In this document: piece by piece, positions 6,286 to 12,746 of the stretch
Layout: each line of letters opens with the position of its first letter
How positions within the stretch are numbered: the first letter of the stretch is position 1
Origin: JBAYHA01 sp041666425
GTDB lineage: Bacteria > Patescibacteriota > Patescibacteriia > UBA11705 > JABHMO01
NCBI GenBank assembly: GCA_041666425.1
Contig: JBAYHA010000022.1
Coordinates: 1-16,539 of the forward strand
Direction: 5' to 3'
DNA length: 16,539 nucleotides
Program-made: the position numbers and the translations under genes
Notes under the pieces: generated by a model
What the model was told of the DNA's origin: nothing
The model's input: only the letters and a program-made list of their open reading frames with translations
Databases searched by the model: none

Positions 6286-7026
6286 ATGAAAGAAAATTCT
6301 TTTGAAGGTCAGGAACAAAAGAAAAAATGGTATACCCGTTGGTGGGCGTTTATTTTATTTGTTTTTTTGATAATGATTTTTGCTTTTTTGCCTTTGTTTC
6401 TTTTTCAAACTTTCAAAATTTACAGAGAGGTAAAAAATGGAACTTATGTGGCCGAAGCGGATTTGACGGTCGAACCGCCATATGACATGAAGGAGGTTGT
6501 TAGTGCGACCTCAGCTTCTTGGGGTGCGCCAAATCCCAAAGTGGAGATTGTTGTTTTTGGTGATTTTAATTGTTCCAAATCAAAAGAAACGGCATGGATA
6601 TTACGAGAATTGTTGGCGAGAAATCAAGATATTTTAAAAATTTATTGGCGGAATTTGCCGATTTTGAGTCAATCTTCGTATGAGTTGGCAATGGCCGGAG
6701 TTTGCGCTGGTCGGCAGGATCAGTTTTTGTTAGCTTATGAAGCTTTTTGGGACAAACAAGGCACCTTGAACGACCAAATTACGATTTGGGATTTGTTGTT
6801 AAATTTGGGTTTAAACAAAAAAAAGCTTGATGTTTGTTTGAATAATGTGCTTACTGAAGCGGAAATAAAAAAAGATTATTTTGTGGCCAGAGATTTGGAG
6901 ATTTCTGGAACGCCGACTTTTTTTGTCAACGGTTATCGTTTGCAAGGTCATGTGCCTTTAATTTATTGGGAGCAGTTAATAAAAAAATTGGTTAATGTTT
7001 ATGACAAAAAAGTTAATCCAAATTAG
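6286..7026 (+). CDS. Membrane-anchored DsbA-like thioredoxin-fold protein with CxxS active site
   Basis: A 246-residue protein of the DSBA-like (Thioredoxin_4/BdbD) family, whose members form or shuffle disulfides in proteins outside the cytoplasm. A basic N-terminus and one hydrophobic helix (about 20-42) anchor it, with the catalytic domain outside. The thioredoxin start is VEIVVFGDFNCSKSK (86-100). Where relatives have CPYC or CPFC, this one has C96-S-K-S99, so the second catalytic Cys is missing. The cis-Pro loop SGTPTFFVNG (207-216) is intact. The family's structural Cys positions also appear present: C140 in CAGRQDQF and C184 in LDVCLNN. A monothiol site can form mixed disulfides but not the usual two-Cys oxidation cycle, suggesting an isomerase-, carrier- or chaperone-like role; this is inference. 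The end overlaps porG by about 26 bases, so the two are co-transcribed. Confidence 0.85.
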   Translation: MKENSFEGQEQKKKWYTRWWAFILFVFLIMIFAFLPLFLFQTFKIYREVKNGTYVAEADLTVEPPYDMKEVVSATSASWGAPNPKVEIVVFGDFNCSKSKETAWILRELLARNQDILKIYWRNLPILSQSSYELAMAGVCAGRQDQFLLAYEAFWDKQGTLNDQITIWDLLLNLGLNKKKLDVCLNNVLTEAEIKKDYFVARDLEISGTPTFFVNGYRLQGHVPLIYWEQLIKKLVNVYDKKVNPN

Positions 7027-7555
7027 ATTTCACGGAAGAGGCGGTCAGGGAACAGTCACTTTGGCCGAGCTGGTGGCTTTGGCCGGTTTTTATATGGGTT
7101 ATGAAACACAATCTTTTCCCAGTTTTGGAGTAGAAAGGCGGGGCGCGCCGGTTTTGGCTTTTGCTAGAATCTTTGATCAACCAATTCGCTTGCGTGAACA
7201 AATTTATGAACCGGATTTTTTGATTATTCAGGACAAAACCTTATTAGGGGTAGATAGTTCAATCGAAAAAGGCTTGTCCAAAACAAAAATGGTTATAGTT
7301 AATATGGAGAATAATGATTCTGCTATTTTTAAAAATTTAAAGGTTATTAATATTCCCGCGACGGAAATGGCTTTGCGTATTATCGGCAAACCGTTTGTTA
7401 ATACGATTCTGTTGGGTGCTTTTGGTTCAGCTTCCGGTTTGTTGAGCTTGGAGTCAATGCAAAAAGCGATAACAGAAAAAATAAAAAGAGAAGTTGTTGA
7501 TTTGAATTTAAGAGCGATGGAAGAAGCTTATAATTTTGCAAAAAATAAAATATGA
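7001..7555 (+). CDS. porG: Pyruvate:ferredoxin oxidoreductase, gamma subunit
   Basis: A 184-residue gamma subunit of the four-subunit 2-oxoacid:ferredoxin oxidoreductase, which converts pyruvate and CoA to acetyl-CoA, CO2 and reduced ferredoxin. The family signature IRFHGRGGQG lies at 8-17, followed by SFPSFGVERRGAPVLAFARI, the usual gamma-domain core. I chose the ATG at 7001 because it places the HGRGGQG motif at the usual distance; an ATG two codons upstream (6995) is equally open. No Shine-Dalgarno sequence is present. The start lies inside the end of the DsbA-like gene, and the TGA stop overlaps the porD ATG (ATGA at 7552-7555), so translation is probably coupled along the operon. Pyruvate as substrate is inferred from the subunit order and similarity; a 2-ketoisovalerate specificity is not excluded. 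Confidence 0.93.
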   Translation: MTKKLIQIRFHGRGGQGTVTLAELVALAGFYMGYETQSFPSFGVERRGAPVLAFARIFDQPIRLREQIYEPDFLIIQDKTLLGVDSSIEKGLSKTKMVIVNMENNDSAIFKNLKVINIPATEMALRIIGKPFVNTILLGAFGSASGLLSLESMQKAITEKIKREVVDLNLRAMEEAYNFAKNKI

Positions 7556-7818
7556 AAATAAAATTAGCCGTTGCTCCTGGTACGACAAAAGAAAATAAAA
7601 CTGGCAGTTGGCGAACTTCAAGACCAGTAGTTGATCACAATCGTTGTATCGCTTGCGGTATGTGTATGCGTGTTTGTCCCGAAGGGTGTGTTTTTCCGGT
7701 TGGCGACAAAGCTTTGCAAGGAAAAATTTTTTACGAAAATGACTTGGATTATTGCAAGGGTTGTGGGCTTTGTGCGGAAGAATGTCCGGTAAAATGTATT
7801 TCCATGCAAAAGAATTAA
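7552..7818 (+). CDS. porD: Pyruvate:ferredoxin oxidoreductase, delta subunit (2x[4Fe-4S])
   Basis: An 88-residue ferredoxin-like subunit that carries electrons from the PorB/PorA catalytic centre to free ferredoxin. Two complete cluster motifs are visible: C32-x2-C35-x2-C38-x3-C42 followed by P, and C68-x2-C71-x2-C74-x3-C78 followed by P. Extra Cys at 46 and 82 follow each cluster. The N-terminal GSWRTSRPVVDHNRC is typical of PorD. It overlaps the porG stop by four bases (ATGA). The stop at 7818 is followed by an 89-base gap filled with repeats before porA, the only substantial gap between the first four genes of the unit. Confidence 0.95.
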   Translation: MKIKLAVAPGTTKENKTGSWRTSRPVVDHNRCIACGMCMRVCPEGCVFPVGDKALQGKIFYENDLDYCKGCGLCAEECPVKCISMQKN

Positions 7819-7824
7819 GAATTA
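7811..7824. repeat. Two copies of AGAATTA, same family as the rnj leader repeat
   Basis: AGAATTA occurs at 7811-7817 and 7818-7824, overlapping the last codons and TAA of porD. It is the TTAAGAA unit of 3701-3728 in another phase. Confidence 0.6.
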
Positions 7825-7884
7825 CTTACCCCGTCATACGACAGGGCTTTCGCTACTTATTACTTACCCCGTCATACGACAGGG
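7821..7884. repeat. 26-bp direct repeat, two exact copies, in the porD-porA gap
   Basis: Copies at 7821-7846 and 7859-7884 are identical, with a 12-base spacer. Each consists of ATTACTTAC followed by a small imperfect palindrome, CCCGTC-ATAC-GAC-A-GGG, able to form a six-pair hairpin with one bulged A. No T-run follows, so they do not look like terminators. Confidence 0.9.
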
Positions 7885-7907
7885 TTGTTACTACTCAAAA
7901 ATAAATT

Positions 7908-9032
7908 ATGCGCAAAATATTAGAAGGTTCTATTGCGGTGGCGGAGATGGTCAAATTATGTCGACCGGCGGTTGTATCCGCTTATCCGATTACTCCGCAA
8001 ACACACATTGTCGAAGAATTGGCCAAACTAAAGGCTGAAGGTTTTGGTGATTATGAGTTTGTGCGAGCGGAAAGCGAATTTTCCGCAGCCTCGATTGTTC
8101 TTGGCGCGAGTGCGTCCGGTGTGCGCGCTTATACGGCAACCAGTTCCCAAGGACTTCTTTATATGGCGGAAGTTGTTTTTACCATTGCCGGAATGCGTTT
8201 GCCTGTGGTAATGACTTGTGCCAATAGAGCGATTTCTGCGCCGATTAATATTTGGAATGATGAGCAGGACAGTATGACCGTTCGAGATAGTGGTTGGATT
8301 ATGCTTTATGCTGAGAATAACCAAGAAGCTGTTGATTTGCACGCCATTGCTTTCAAGGTGGCGGAGCAATTAAATATTCCCGTTATGGTAAATATGGATG
8401 GTTTTGTTCTTACTCATACTACGGAGCCTGTGGATATTCCCGAACAAAAAATTGTTGATCAATATTTACCGAGTTATTCGCCCAAAGCCGGAGAATTTTT
8501 GGAAATTAGAAATCCGGTGAGTTTGGGGGCGTTGGCGACGCCGGAGCATTACCAGTCGATTAGAGAGGATTTGCATCAAGATTTGCTTTCTTCGCAAAAA
8601 GTTTTATTATCTGAAATGAAAAATTTTAAAAAAATATTTGGTCGAGGTTCGAGTGAGCTTGTTGAATATTACGGTGATCCGCGGGCCAAAAAAGTTTTGC
8701 TATCTCGCGGTTCGATTTGCGGAACGATCAAAGAGGTGATTGACAATACTCGCGGAGTTGGTTTGTTGCGTATAAAAAGTTATCGACCTTTTCCGGTACA
8801 AGAAATTAGACAAAAATTAAAGTTTGCCAAAGATATTTCTGTATTTGAAAAATGTGTTTCGCTTGGAAGCGGAGGGATTTTGGCTGGAGAGGTCAGGAAT
8901 GCGCTTTTTGGTGAAAACAAAAAAATAAATTCTTTTGTTGGCGGATTGGGTGGCCGGGATATTACGGTCAAAATGATTGAAAAAATAATTAAAGCCACCA
9001 ACAAAAATACTCACGATTCAATATTTTTGTAA
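7908..9032 (+). CDS. porA: Pyruvate:ferredoxin oxidoreductase, alpha subunit
   Basis: A 374-residue alpha subunit, which supplies the substrate-facing pyrimidine-binding half of the thiamine diphosphate site in PFOR. Visible landmarks are EGSIAVAEMVKLCRPAVVSA followed by YPITPQTHI (26-34), the glutamate-rich stretch FVRAESEFSAAS (51-62), TATSSQGLLYMAE (76-88) and WNDEQDSMTVRDSGW (116-130). The C-terminal part has the domain II/III core (VLLSRGSICGTIKE, RIKSYRPFP, FEKCVSLGSGGIL). The length is normal. No Shine-Dalgarno sequence and no convincing separate promoter precede the ATG at 7908, so it is probably read from the upstream genes through the repeat-containing gap. The next gene starts only 5 bases after its stop and is not the expected porB. 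Confidence 0.95.
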   Translation: MRKILEGSIAVAEMVKLCRPAVVSAYPITPQTHIVEELAKLKAEGFGDYEFVRAESEFSAASIVLGASASGVRAYTATSSQGLLYMAEVVFTIAGMRLPVVMTCANRAISAPINIWNDEQDSMTVRDSGWIMLYAENNQEAVDLHAIAFKVAEQLNIPVMVNMDGFVLTHTTEPVDIPEQKIVDQYLPSYSPKAGEFLEIRNPVSLGALATPEHYQSIREDLHQDLLSSQKVLLSEMKNFKKIFGRGSSELVEYYGDPRAKKVLLSRGSICGTIKEVIDNTRGVGLLRIKSYRPFPVQEIRQKLKFAKDISVFEKCVSLGSGGILAGEVRNALFGENKKINSFVGGLGGRDITVKMIEKIIKATNKNTHDSIFL

Positions 9033-9037
9033 TATTT

Positions 9038-11563
9038 ATGAGATTTCACAAACTTTTTATCCTCGTCAGTTTGGCGATTGTGCTAATGCAAGTTTGTAAT
9101 TTGGCATATTTTGTTGTTGTTCCTTCGGTATTGGGGAGTGATTTTACCAATGGGTTGAGAGAAATGGAGATAAAGGTGCCTTTTTCCAGTTTGCCGGCCA
9201 AATTGACTGGAGTTGTGGAGGGCGAATGTACCAAAAATAGAGAAATTTGCAAGCCGGGAGACAAAGCGTGTGAAGTTAGGAACAAGGCTACATGTTTACA
9301 AATTCCGTGGATTGCCATGTATATGGGAGCAGCCTACAAATATGCGGTCGCGCTGGGTTCGGTGATTGCTGTTTTGATGATTATGATTGGGGGAATTATG
9401 TATATGGTTTCCGGGTTTAATGTCGGGTTGGTGGACAAAGCAAAAAGCATGATGGTGGGAAGTGTTACCGGGTTGGTTTTGTTGATTGGTTCGTATCTGG
9501 TTATGTATTTTGTCAATCCTGCTTTGTTGAATTTGGAAATTCTGGAAGTGGAGATTATCAAAGAGCAATTAGTTATAGATGTTGCTTTTTGTCATGAGTT
9601 GGCGGCGCTTGACCCAAAAAAAGGATTATCTGCTTATAATATTTATGAGGCCAATGGTAAGACTATTGCCAAGGAGTTTATTTGTGGCAAAGAATATATT
9701 TATGAATCAAATGTCAAAGAGACTGTGCACAAGGGAAAATGTTTTGGACAAAAATGTACAGGGTTTGCGCAAATATGTCTTCCGTGCAAAGATCTTGACA
9801 AAAAAGGTTATTGTCAAGGAGAAATAAATGAAAAGACAATGGGGTGTGGAGAAGCAAAAGCTTGGGGAATGATAAAAAATCATGGTGATGGTCGGAACAT
9901 TGATTATATGAAAATTTGGGGGATTGATCCTTTGTCGGTCACGACGAGTACCTTTGCGGATGGCTCGATCGATTTGCCTGATGAAAATGATAATCCGGCT
10001 ACGGCCTATATTTTTTGGACAAGTAAAACTCCAAATTGGCCAGGTCCAAACAAAACAAAAAGCTTTTTGATGCAAGTGGAAATAAATGATACGAATGTGG
10101 TAAATATGGACAAGGCTTATCGTCCGACAGGTCTTGGAGGTACGTTTCTAAAAGCTATTGGCAAGAGCACGTTGCCTCAGTTGACGCCTTCCAGTGATGA
10201 TACTTTTTATGTTATGCCGGTTGATACTGGCAAAAATCTTTCAGAATACGAGGCTGTGAACGCCAGTGGAACTAAGCAGATGATAAAATATGCTTCTTAT
10301 ACTGATACGATGTGGTTCCTGCCCTGCAAAGGTGGAAATTGTGTTGTTGGCGATTTTAAGGGACCGGAGTCGTGGAATTTTGCTTTTGGCGCATATGAAG
10401 ATCCGCCATTTAAAGGTAAATGTACTTTTATTGATCCATTTTATACCGCCGCCGGCCAAGGTGGAGTGAGAATGGACATTGATACGCAGGACTTTTTGGA
10501 GGACGGTGATTTGGATTGTAGTGGTGTGGAAAAAACCAATAATGAAAAAAACAAAGGAAAGATGAAGGTTGGAGAGAGCTGTACTCGTAAGGAAGATTGT
10601 ATCTCAGGTGATTGTGAGACAGAAAGAGGAATACAAAAATGTGAATGCAATGAAGATTCACATTGTCCGGCGGGGTCATATTGTAATTCTTCTTGGGCAC
10701 ATGAGAATCAGTGTGCACAAGAGTTTCCGCTTGGGCATGCTTGTACAGATGATCAGGAATGTCATTCAAAAGCATGTAAAAACTCTATTTGTGTTTGTGA
10801 TGACGATTCTGATTGTAAGATGATGGCGCCGACTGTTGTTTTTCCGTCGCATCTTAACATTGCTTATAAGGATAAGTTCCAAGCAAAGTGTACAGAGGAG
10901 AACAGTACATCGTGTACTGTGTGTGTCCCTGCTGACCCGGTGGATTGGGCGGATCATGGAGCTGGAGAAAATGCAACAAAACCGGCTAGTTATAATGTCT
11001 GTATTAATGATGCTGATTGTTGTGGTGGTACAACATGTAATACTTCGCAGGGATACTGTATCTGTAACAGTAATACTCCAAAAGCATATGGTGATGGTTT
11101 CTGTAATGATTCAGGATTTTGGGAAAAATCTAGAGATATTGGAGATTTTTGTACGAAGAAAGAAGAATGTTATTACAGTCAAAACGGAAGTGATTGTGTT
11201 TTGTCTAATTGGTATAAGTCTTCAGGCTCGAATCCGTCTTATAGATGTGAATGTAAACAGTCGAATTTTAATGTGCAATCTGAGACTTGTCCGAAGGATC
11301 ATTATTGCGTTGATGTAGAAGATGACTGTGGTTGGAATTATTGTATGCCTTTTAATCTCTTTGTTGCGCAAGTTGATGCAGAGTATAATTCATCAAGTGA
11401 GTTTACTATCACTGATCTTCTATACCGGCAGGGTTGGGGTTTGTGTGGAAAAGATACTGATTGTACAGGTACAGAATCAGGAGCAAGCGCCTCATGTCAG
11501 GCAAATTGGGGAGCAAATGATTGTCGTGCTTGTGGGCCGTATGTTGAGTCAGGCGGTCAATAA
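9038..11563 (+). CDS. Large Cys-rich membrane/surface protein with VirB2-like pilin module
   Basis: An 841-residue protein of unknown function lying between porA and porB. The parts are visible in order: a signal-like helix (about 5-30); a short Cys-bearing segment (C64, C71, C78, C86); two hydrophobic helices (about 102-124 and 139-160) joined by a small basic loop (DKAKSMM), ending in VNPALLNLEILEVE, an arrangement I associate with VirB2/TrbC-type pilin proteins common in Patescibacteria; a mixed region (165-490) with 12 Cys; and a Cys-rich tail (490-841). I count about 55 Cys in all, 39 of them in the tail. The tail repeats C-x5-C at 515/521, 569/575, 655/661, 705/711 and 803/809, four of the five followed by later CxC pairs, resembling EGF-, EB- or Dickkopf-like disulfide modules. 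Such a tail must fold outside the cytoplasm. The start is 5 bases after porA, with no Shine-Dalgarno sequence. Confidence 0.85.
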   Translation: MRFHKLFILVSLAIVLMQVCNLAYFVVVPSVLGSDFTNGLREMEIKVPFSSLPAKLTGVVEGECTKNREICKPGDKACEVRNKATCLQIPWIAMYMGAAYKYAVALGSVIAVLMIMIGGIMYMVSGFNVGLVDKAKSMMVGSVTGLVLLIGSYLVMYFVNPALLNLEILEVEIIKEQLVIDVAFCHELAALDPKKGLSAYNIYEANGKTIAKEFICGKEYIYESNVKETVHKGKCFGQKCTGFAQICLPCKDLDKKGYCQGEINEKTMGCGEAKAWGMIKNHGDGRNIDYMKIWGIDPLSVTTSTFADGSIDLPDENDNPATAYIFWTSKTPNWPGPNKTKSFLMQVEINDTNVVNMDKAYRPTGLGGTFLKAIGKSTLPQLTPSSDDTFYVMPVDTGKNLSEYEAVNASGTKQMIKYASYTDTMWFLPCKGGNCVVGDFKGPESWNFAFGAYEDPPFKGKCTFIDPFYTAAGQGGVRMDIDTQDFLEDGDLDCSGVEKTNNEKNKGKMKVGESCTRKEDCISGDCETERGIQKCECNEDSHCPAGSYCNSSWAHENQCAQEFPLGHACTDDQECHSKACKNSICVCDDDSDCKMMAPTVVFPSHLNIAYKDKFQAKCTEENSTSCTVCVPADPVDWADHGAGENATKPASYNVCINDADCCGGTTCNTSQGYCICNSNTPKAYGDGFCNDSGFWEKSRDIGDFCTKKEECYYSQNGSDCVLSNWYKSSGSNPSYRCECKQSNFNVQSETCPKDHYCVDVEDDCGWNYCMPFNLFVAQVDAEYNSSSEFTITDLLYRQGWGLCGKDTDCTGTESGASASCQANWGANDCRACGPYVESGGQ

Positions 11564-11604
11564 TGTTTATAAGTAAACGGACAGGAACAAAGTTTTTATG
11601 ATTT

Positions 11605-11625
11605 TATGTTTGTGGAATTTATAAT
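11605..11625 (+). promoter_or_regulatory. Possible internal promoter ahead of porB
   Basis: A perfect -10 TATAAT lies at 11620-11625, 13 bases before the porB ATG; the -35 region is weak. If used, it would give a nearly leaderless porB mRNA and compensate for the long gene upstream. The evidence is one hexamer in AT-rich DNA. Confidence 0.35.
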
Positions 11626-11638
11626 GAATGATTAAAAT

Positions 11639-12526
11639 ATGCCATACCAAATGCCATTTAAATATTTACTGAATCCAGGTCACACGGCTTGCGCCGGTTG
11701 TGGTGAGTTGTTGGCTATGCGCCATGTTCTCGAAGCCTCCGGCTCGAATACACTTGTTGCCGGTGCGACCGGATGTAGCGAAGTGACTACCAGCAAATAT
11801 CCAACATCATCGTTCAAGGTCCCGTGGATTCACGCTAATTTTGAAAATTCCGCGCCATTGATTTCTGGAATTTTAGCTTCATATGATTTTCGTGGAGAAA
11901 AGGCGCCAAACTTGATTGCTTGGGGCGGAGATGGAGCGACTTTTGATATTGGTTTAGGAATGCTTTCCGGTGCTTGGGAGCGTGGAGAAAATTTTCTTTA
12001 TGTTTGTTTTGATAATGAAGCTTATATGAATACCGGTGTTCAGGCCAGTGGTTCTACTCCGATTAATAGCAATACCACCACCACGCCACCGGGCAAAAGA
12101 TCTTCGGGCAATAATTTATTAAAAAAAGACATGGTCAAAATCGCTTTGGCGCATAATTTACAATATGTGGCTACAGCCACAGTGGGTAATGTTTTGGATA
12201 TTCAGAACAAGGTGCGCAAAGCTTTGACTTTTTCCGGTCCAAAATTTTTGCAAATTTTAGTCACCTGCGTGCCGGGTTGGTATACGGAATCAAAAGATAC
12301 GGTCAAAGTGGCTAGCCTGGCGCAAAAAACCGGAGTTTTTCCTGTGGTTGAATATGTTGATGGTCAATTGGTTGGAGTGGCGCGATGTCCGAATCCTCGT
12401 CCGCGAGTGGAGGAATATTTAAAATTACAGGGAAGGTTCAAGCATTTATTTAATTCCGGGAATGAAGAGGAAATAAAAAAAATTCAGGATTTGGCTGACA
12501 AAAATGTTGAAAAGTTTGGACTGTAG
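11639..12526 (+). CDS. porB: Pyruvate:ferredoxin oxidoreductase, beta subunit (TPP and [4Fe-4S])
   Basis: A 295-residue beta subunit holding the thiamine diphosphate and the proximal iron-sulfur cluster of PFOR. The cluster Cys are C18 and C21 (GHTACAGCGE), C46 (TGCSEVT) and C210 (TCVPGW). The thiamine-diphosphate motif is GGDGATFDIG (96-105) with the downstream FDNEAYMNTGVQ (124-135), and the loop STPINSNTTTTPPGK is typical of PorB. The length is normal. The ATG at 11639 has an in-frame alternative four codons later (M5), and no Shine-Dalgarno sequence. In other four-subunit enzymes porB usually follows porA directly; here the Cys-rich protein gene and a 75-base gap intervene. All four subunits look complete, so the enzyme is probably functional. 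Confidence 0.95.
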   Translation: MPYQMPFKYLLNPGHTACAGCGELLAMRHVLEASGSNTLVAGATGCSEVTTSKYPTSSFKVPWIHANFENSAPLISGILASYDFRGEKAPNLIAWGGDGATFDIGLGMLSGAWERGENFLYVCFDNEAYMNTGVQASGSTPINSNTTTTPPGKRSSGNNLLKKDMVKIALAHNLQYVATATVGNVLDIQNKVRKALTFSGPKFLQILVTCVPGWYTESKDTVKVASLAQKTGVFPVVEYVDGQLVGVARCPNPRPRVEEYLKLQGRFKHLFNSGNEEEIKKIQDLADKNVEKFGL

Positions 12527-12554
12527 TTTATCAAAAGATAAGCTGTGGATAAAT

Positions 12555-12587
12555 AAAAAAAATCGTTGCCAAATCAGCGATTTTTTT
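12555..12587 (+). terminator. Terminator of the por operon
   Basis: AATCGTTG (12561-12568) pairs with CAGCGATT (12575-12582; one G-U) around a CCAAAT loop, with an A-run before it and a T-run (12581-12587) after it. It lies about 35 bases past the porB stop. Confidence 0.8.
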
Positions 12588-12633
12588 GTTATTTTGTTTT
12601 TTTTGTTCGTGTGTTTTTTGTTGCTAAATTTAA

Positions 12634-12669
12634 GTTGATTAGTTGATCAGTTGGTCGGTTGGTCAGTTG
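12634..12669. repeat. 8-bp tandem repeat GTTGGTCG family, about 4.5 copies
   Basis: GTTGATTA (12634-12641), GTTGATCA (12642-12649), GTTGGTCG (12650-12657), GTTGGTCA (12658-12665) and a partial GTTG. It is the same family and orientation as 634-665, 12 kb away. It follows the por terminator and precedes the coiled-coil gene. Confidence 0.8.
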
Positions 12670-12706
12670 AAAATTCCCCCCACGATTTCGTCTCTTTTTT
12701 TAGACA

Positions 12707-12715
12707 TGTTAAAAT
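12707..12715 (+). promoter_or_regulatory. Possible extended -10 promoter of the coiled-coil gene
   Basis: An extended -10 of the form TG-T-TAAAAT (12707-12715) lies 31 bases before the ATG at 12747. No good -35 is visible. It is the best candidate in the gap after the por terminator. Confidence 0.35.
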
Positions 12716-12746
12716 GATTTTGAAAAGAAAAATAAAAGACAATTTT

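Noticed and set aside
7553..7555. UGA recoding as in Gracilibacteria/Absconditabacteria
   Set aside because: TGA ends porG exactly at the porD start, and the clear genes have no internal TGA.
7821..7884. CRISPR-like direct repeats
   Set aside because: Only two copies with a 12-base spacer and no cas genes.
10836..11318. 160-residue frame inside the Cys-rich gene, and similar frames at 9579-9827, 10569-10823 and 11322-11576
   Set aside because: They are out-of-frame readings of a continuous 841-codon gene; composition is implausible and they share no start signals.
12544..12552. Perfect DnaA-box 9-mer TGTGGATAA after porB
   Set aside because: A single box with no cluster and no dnaA/dnaN nearby; likely chance, not an origin.
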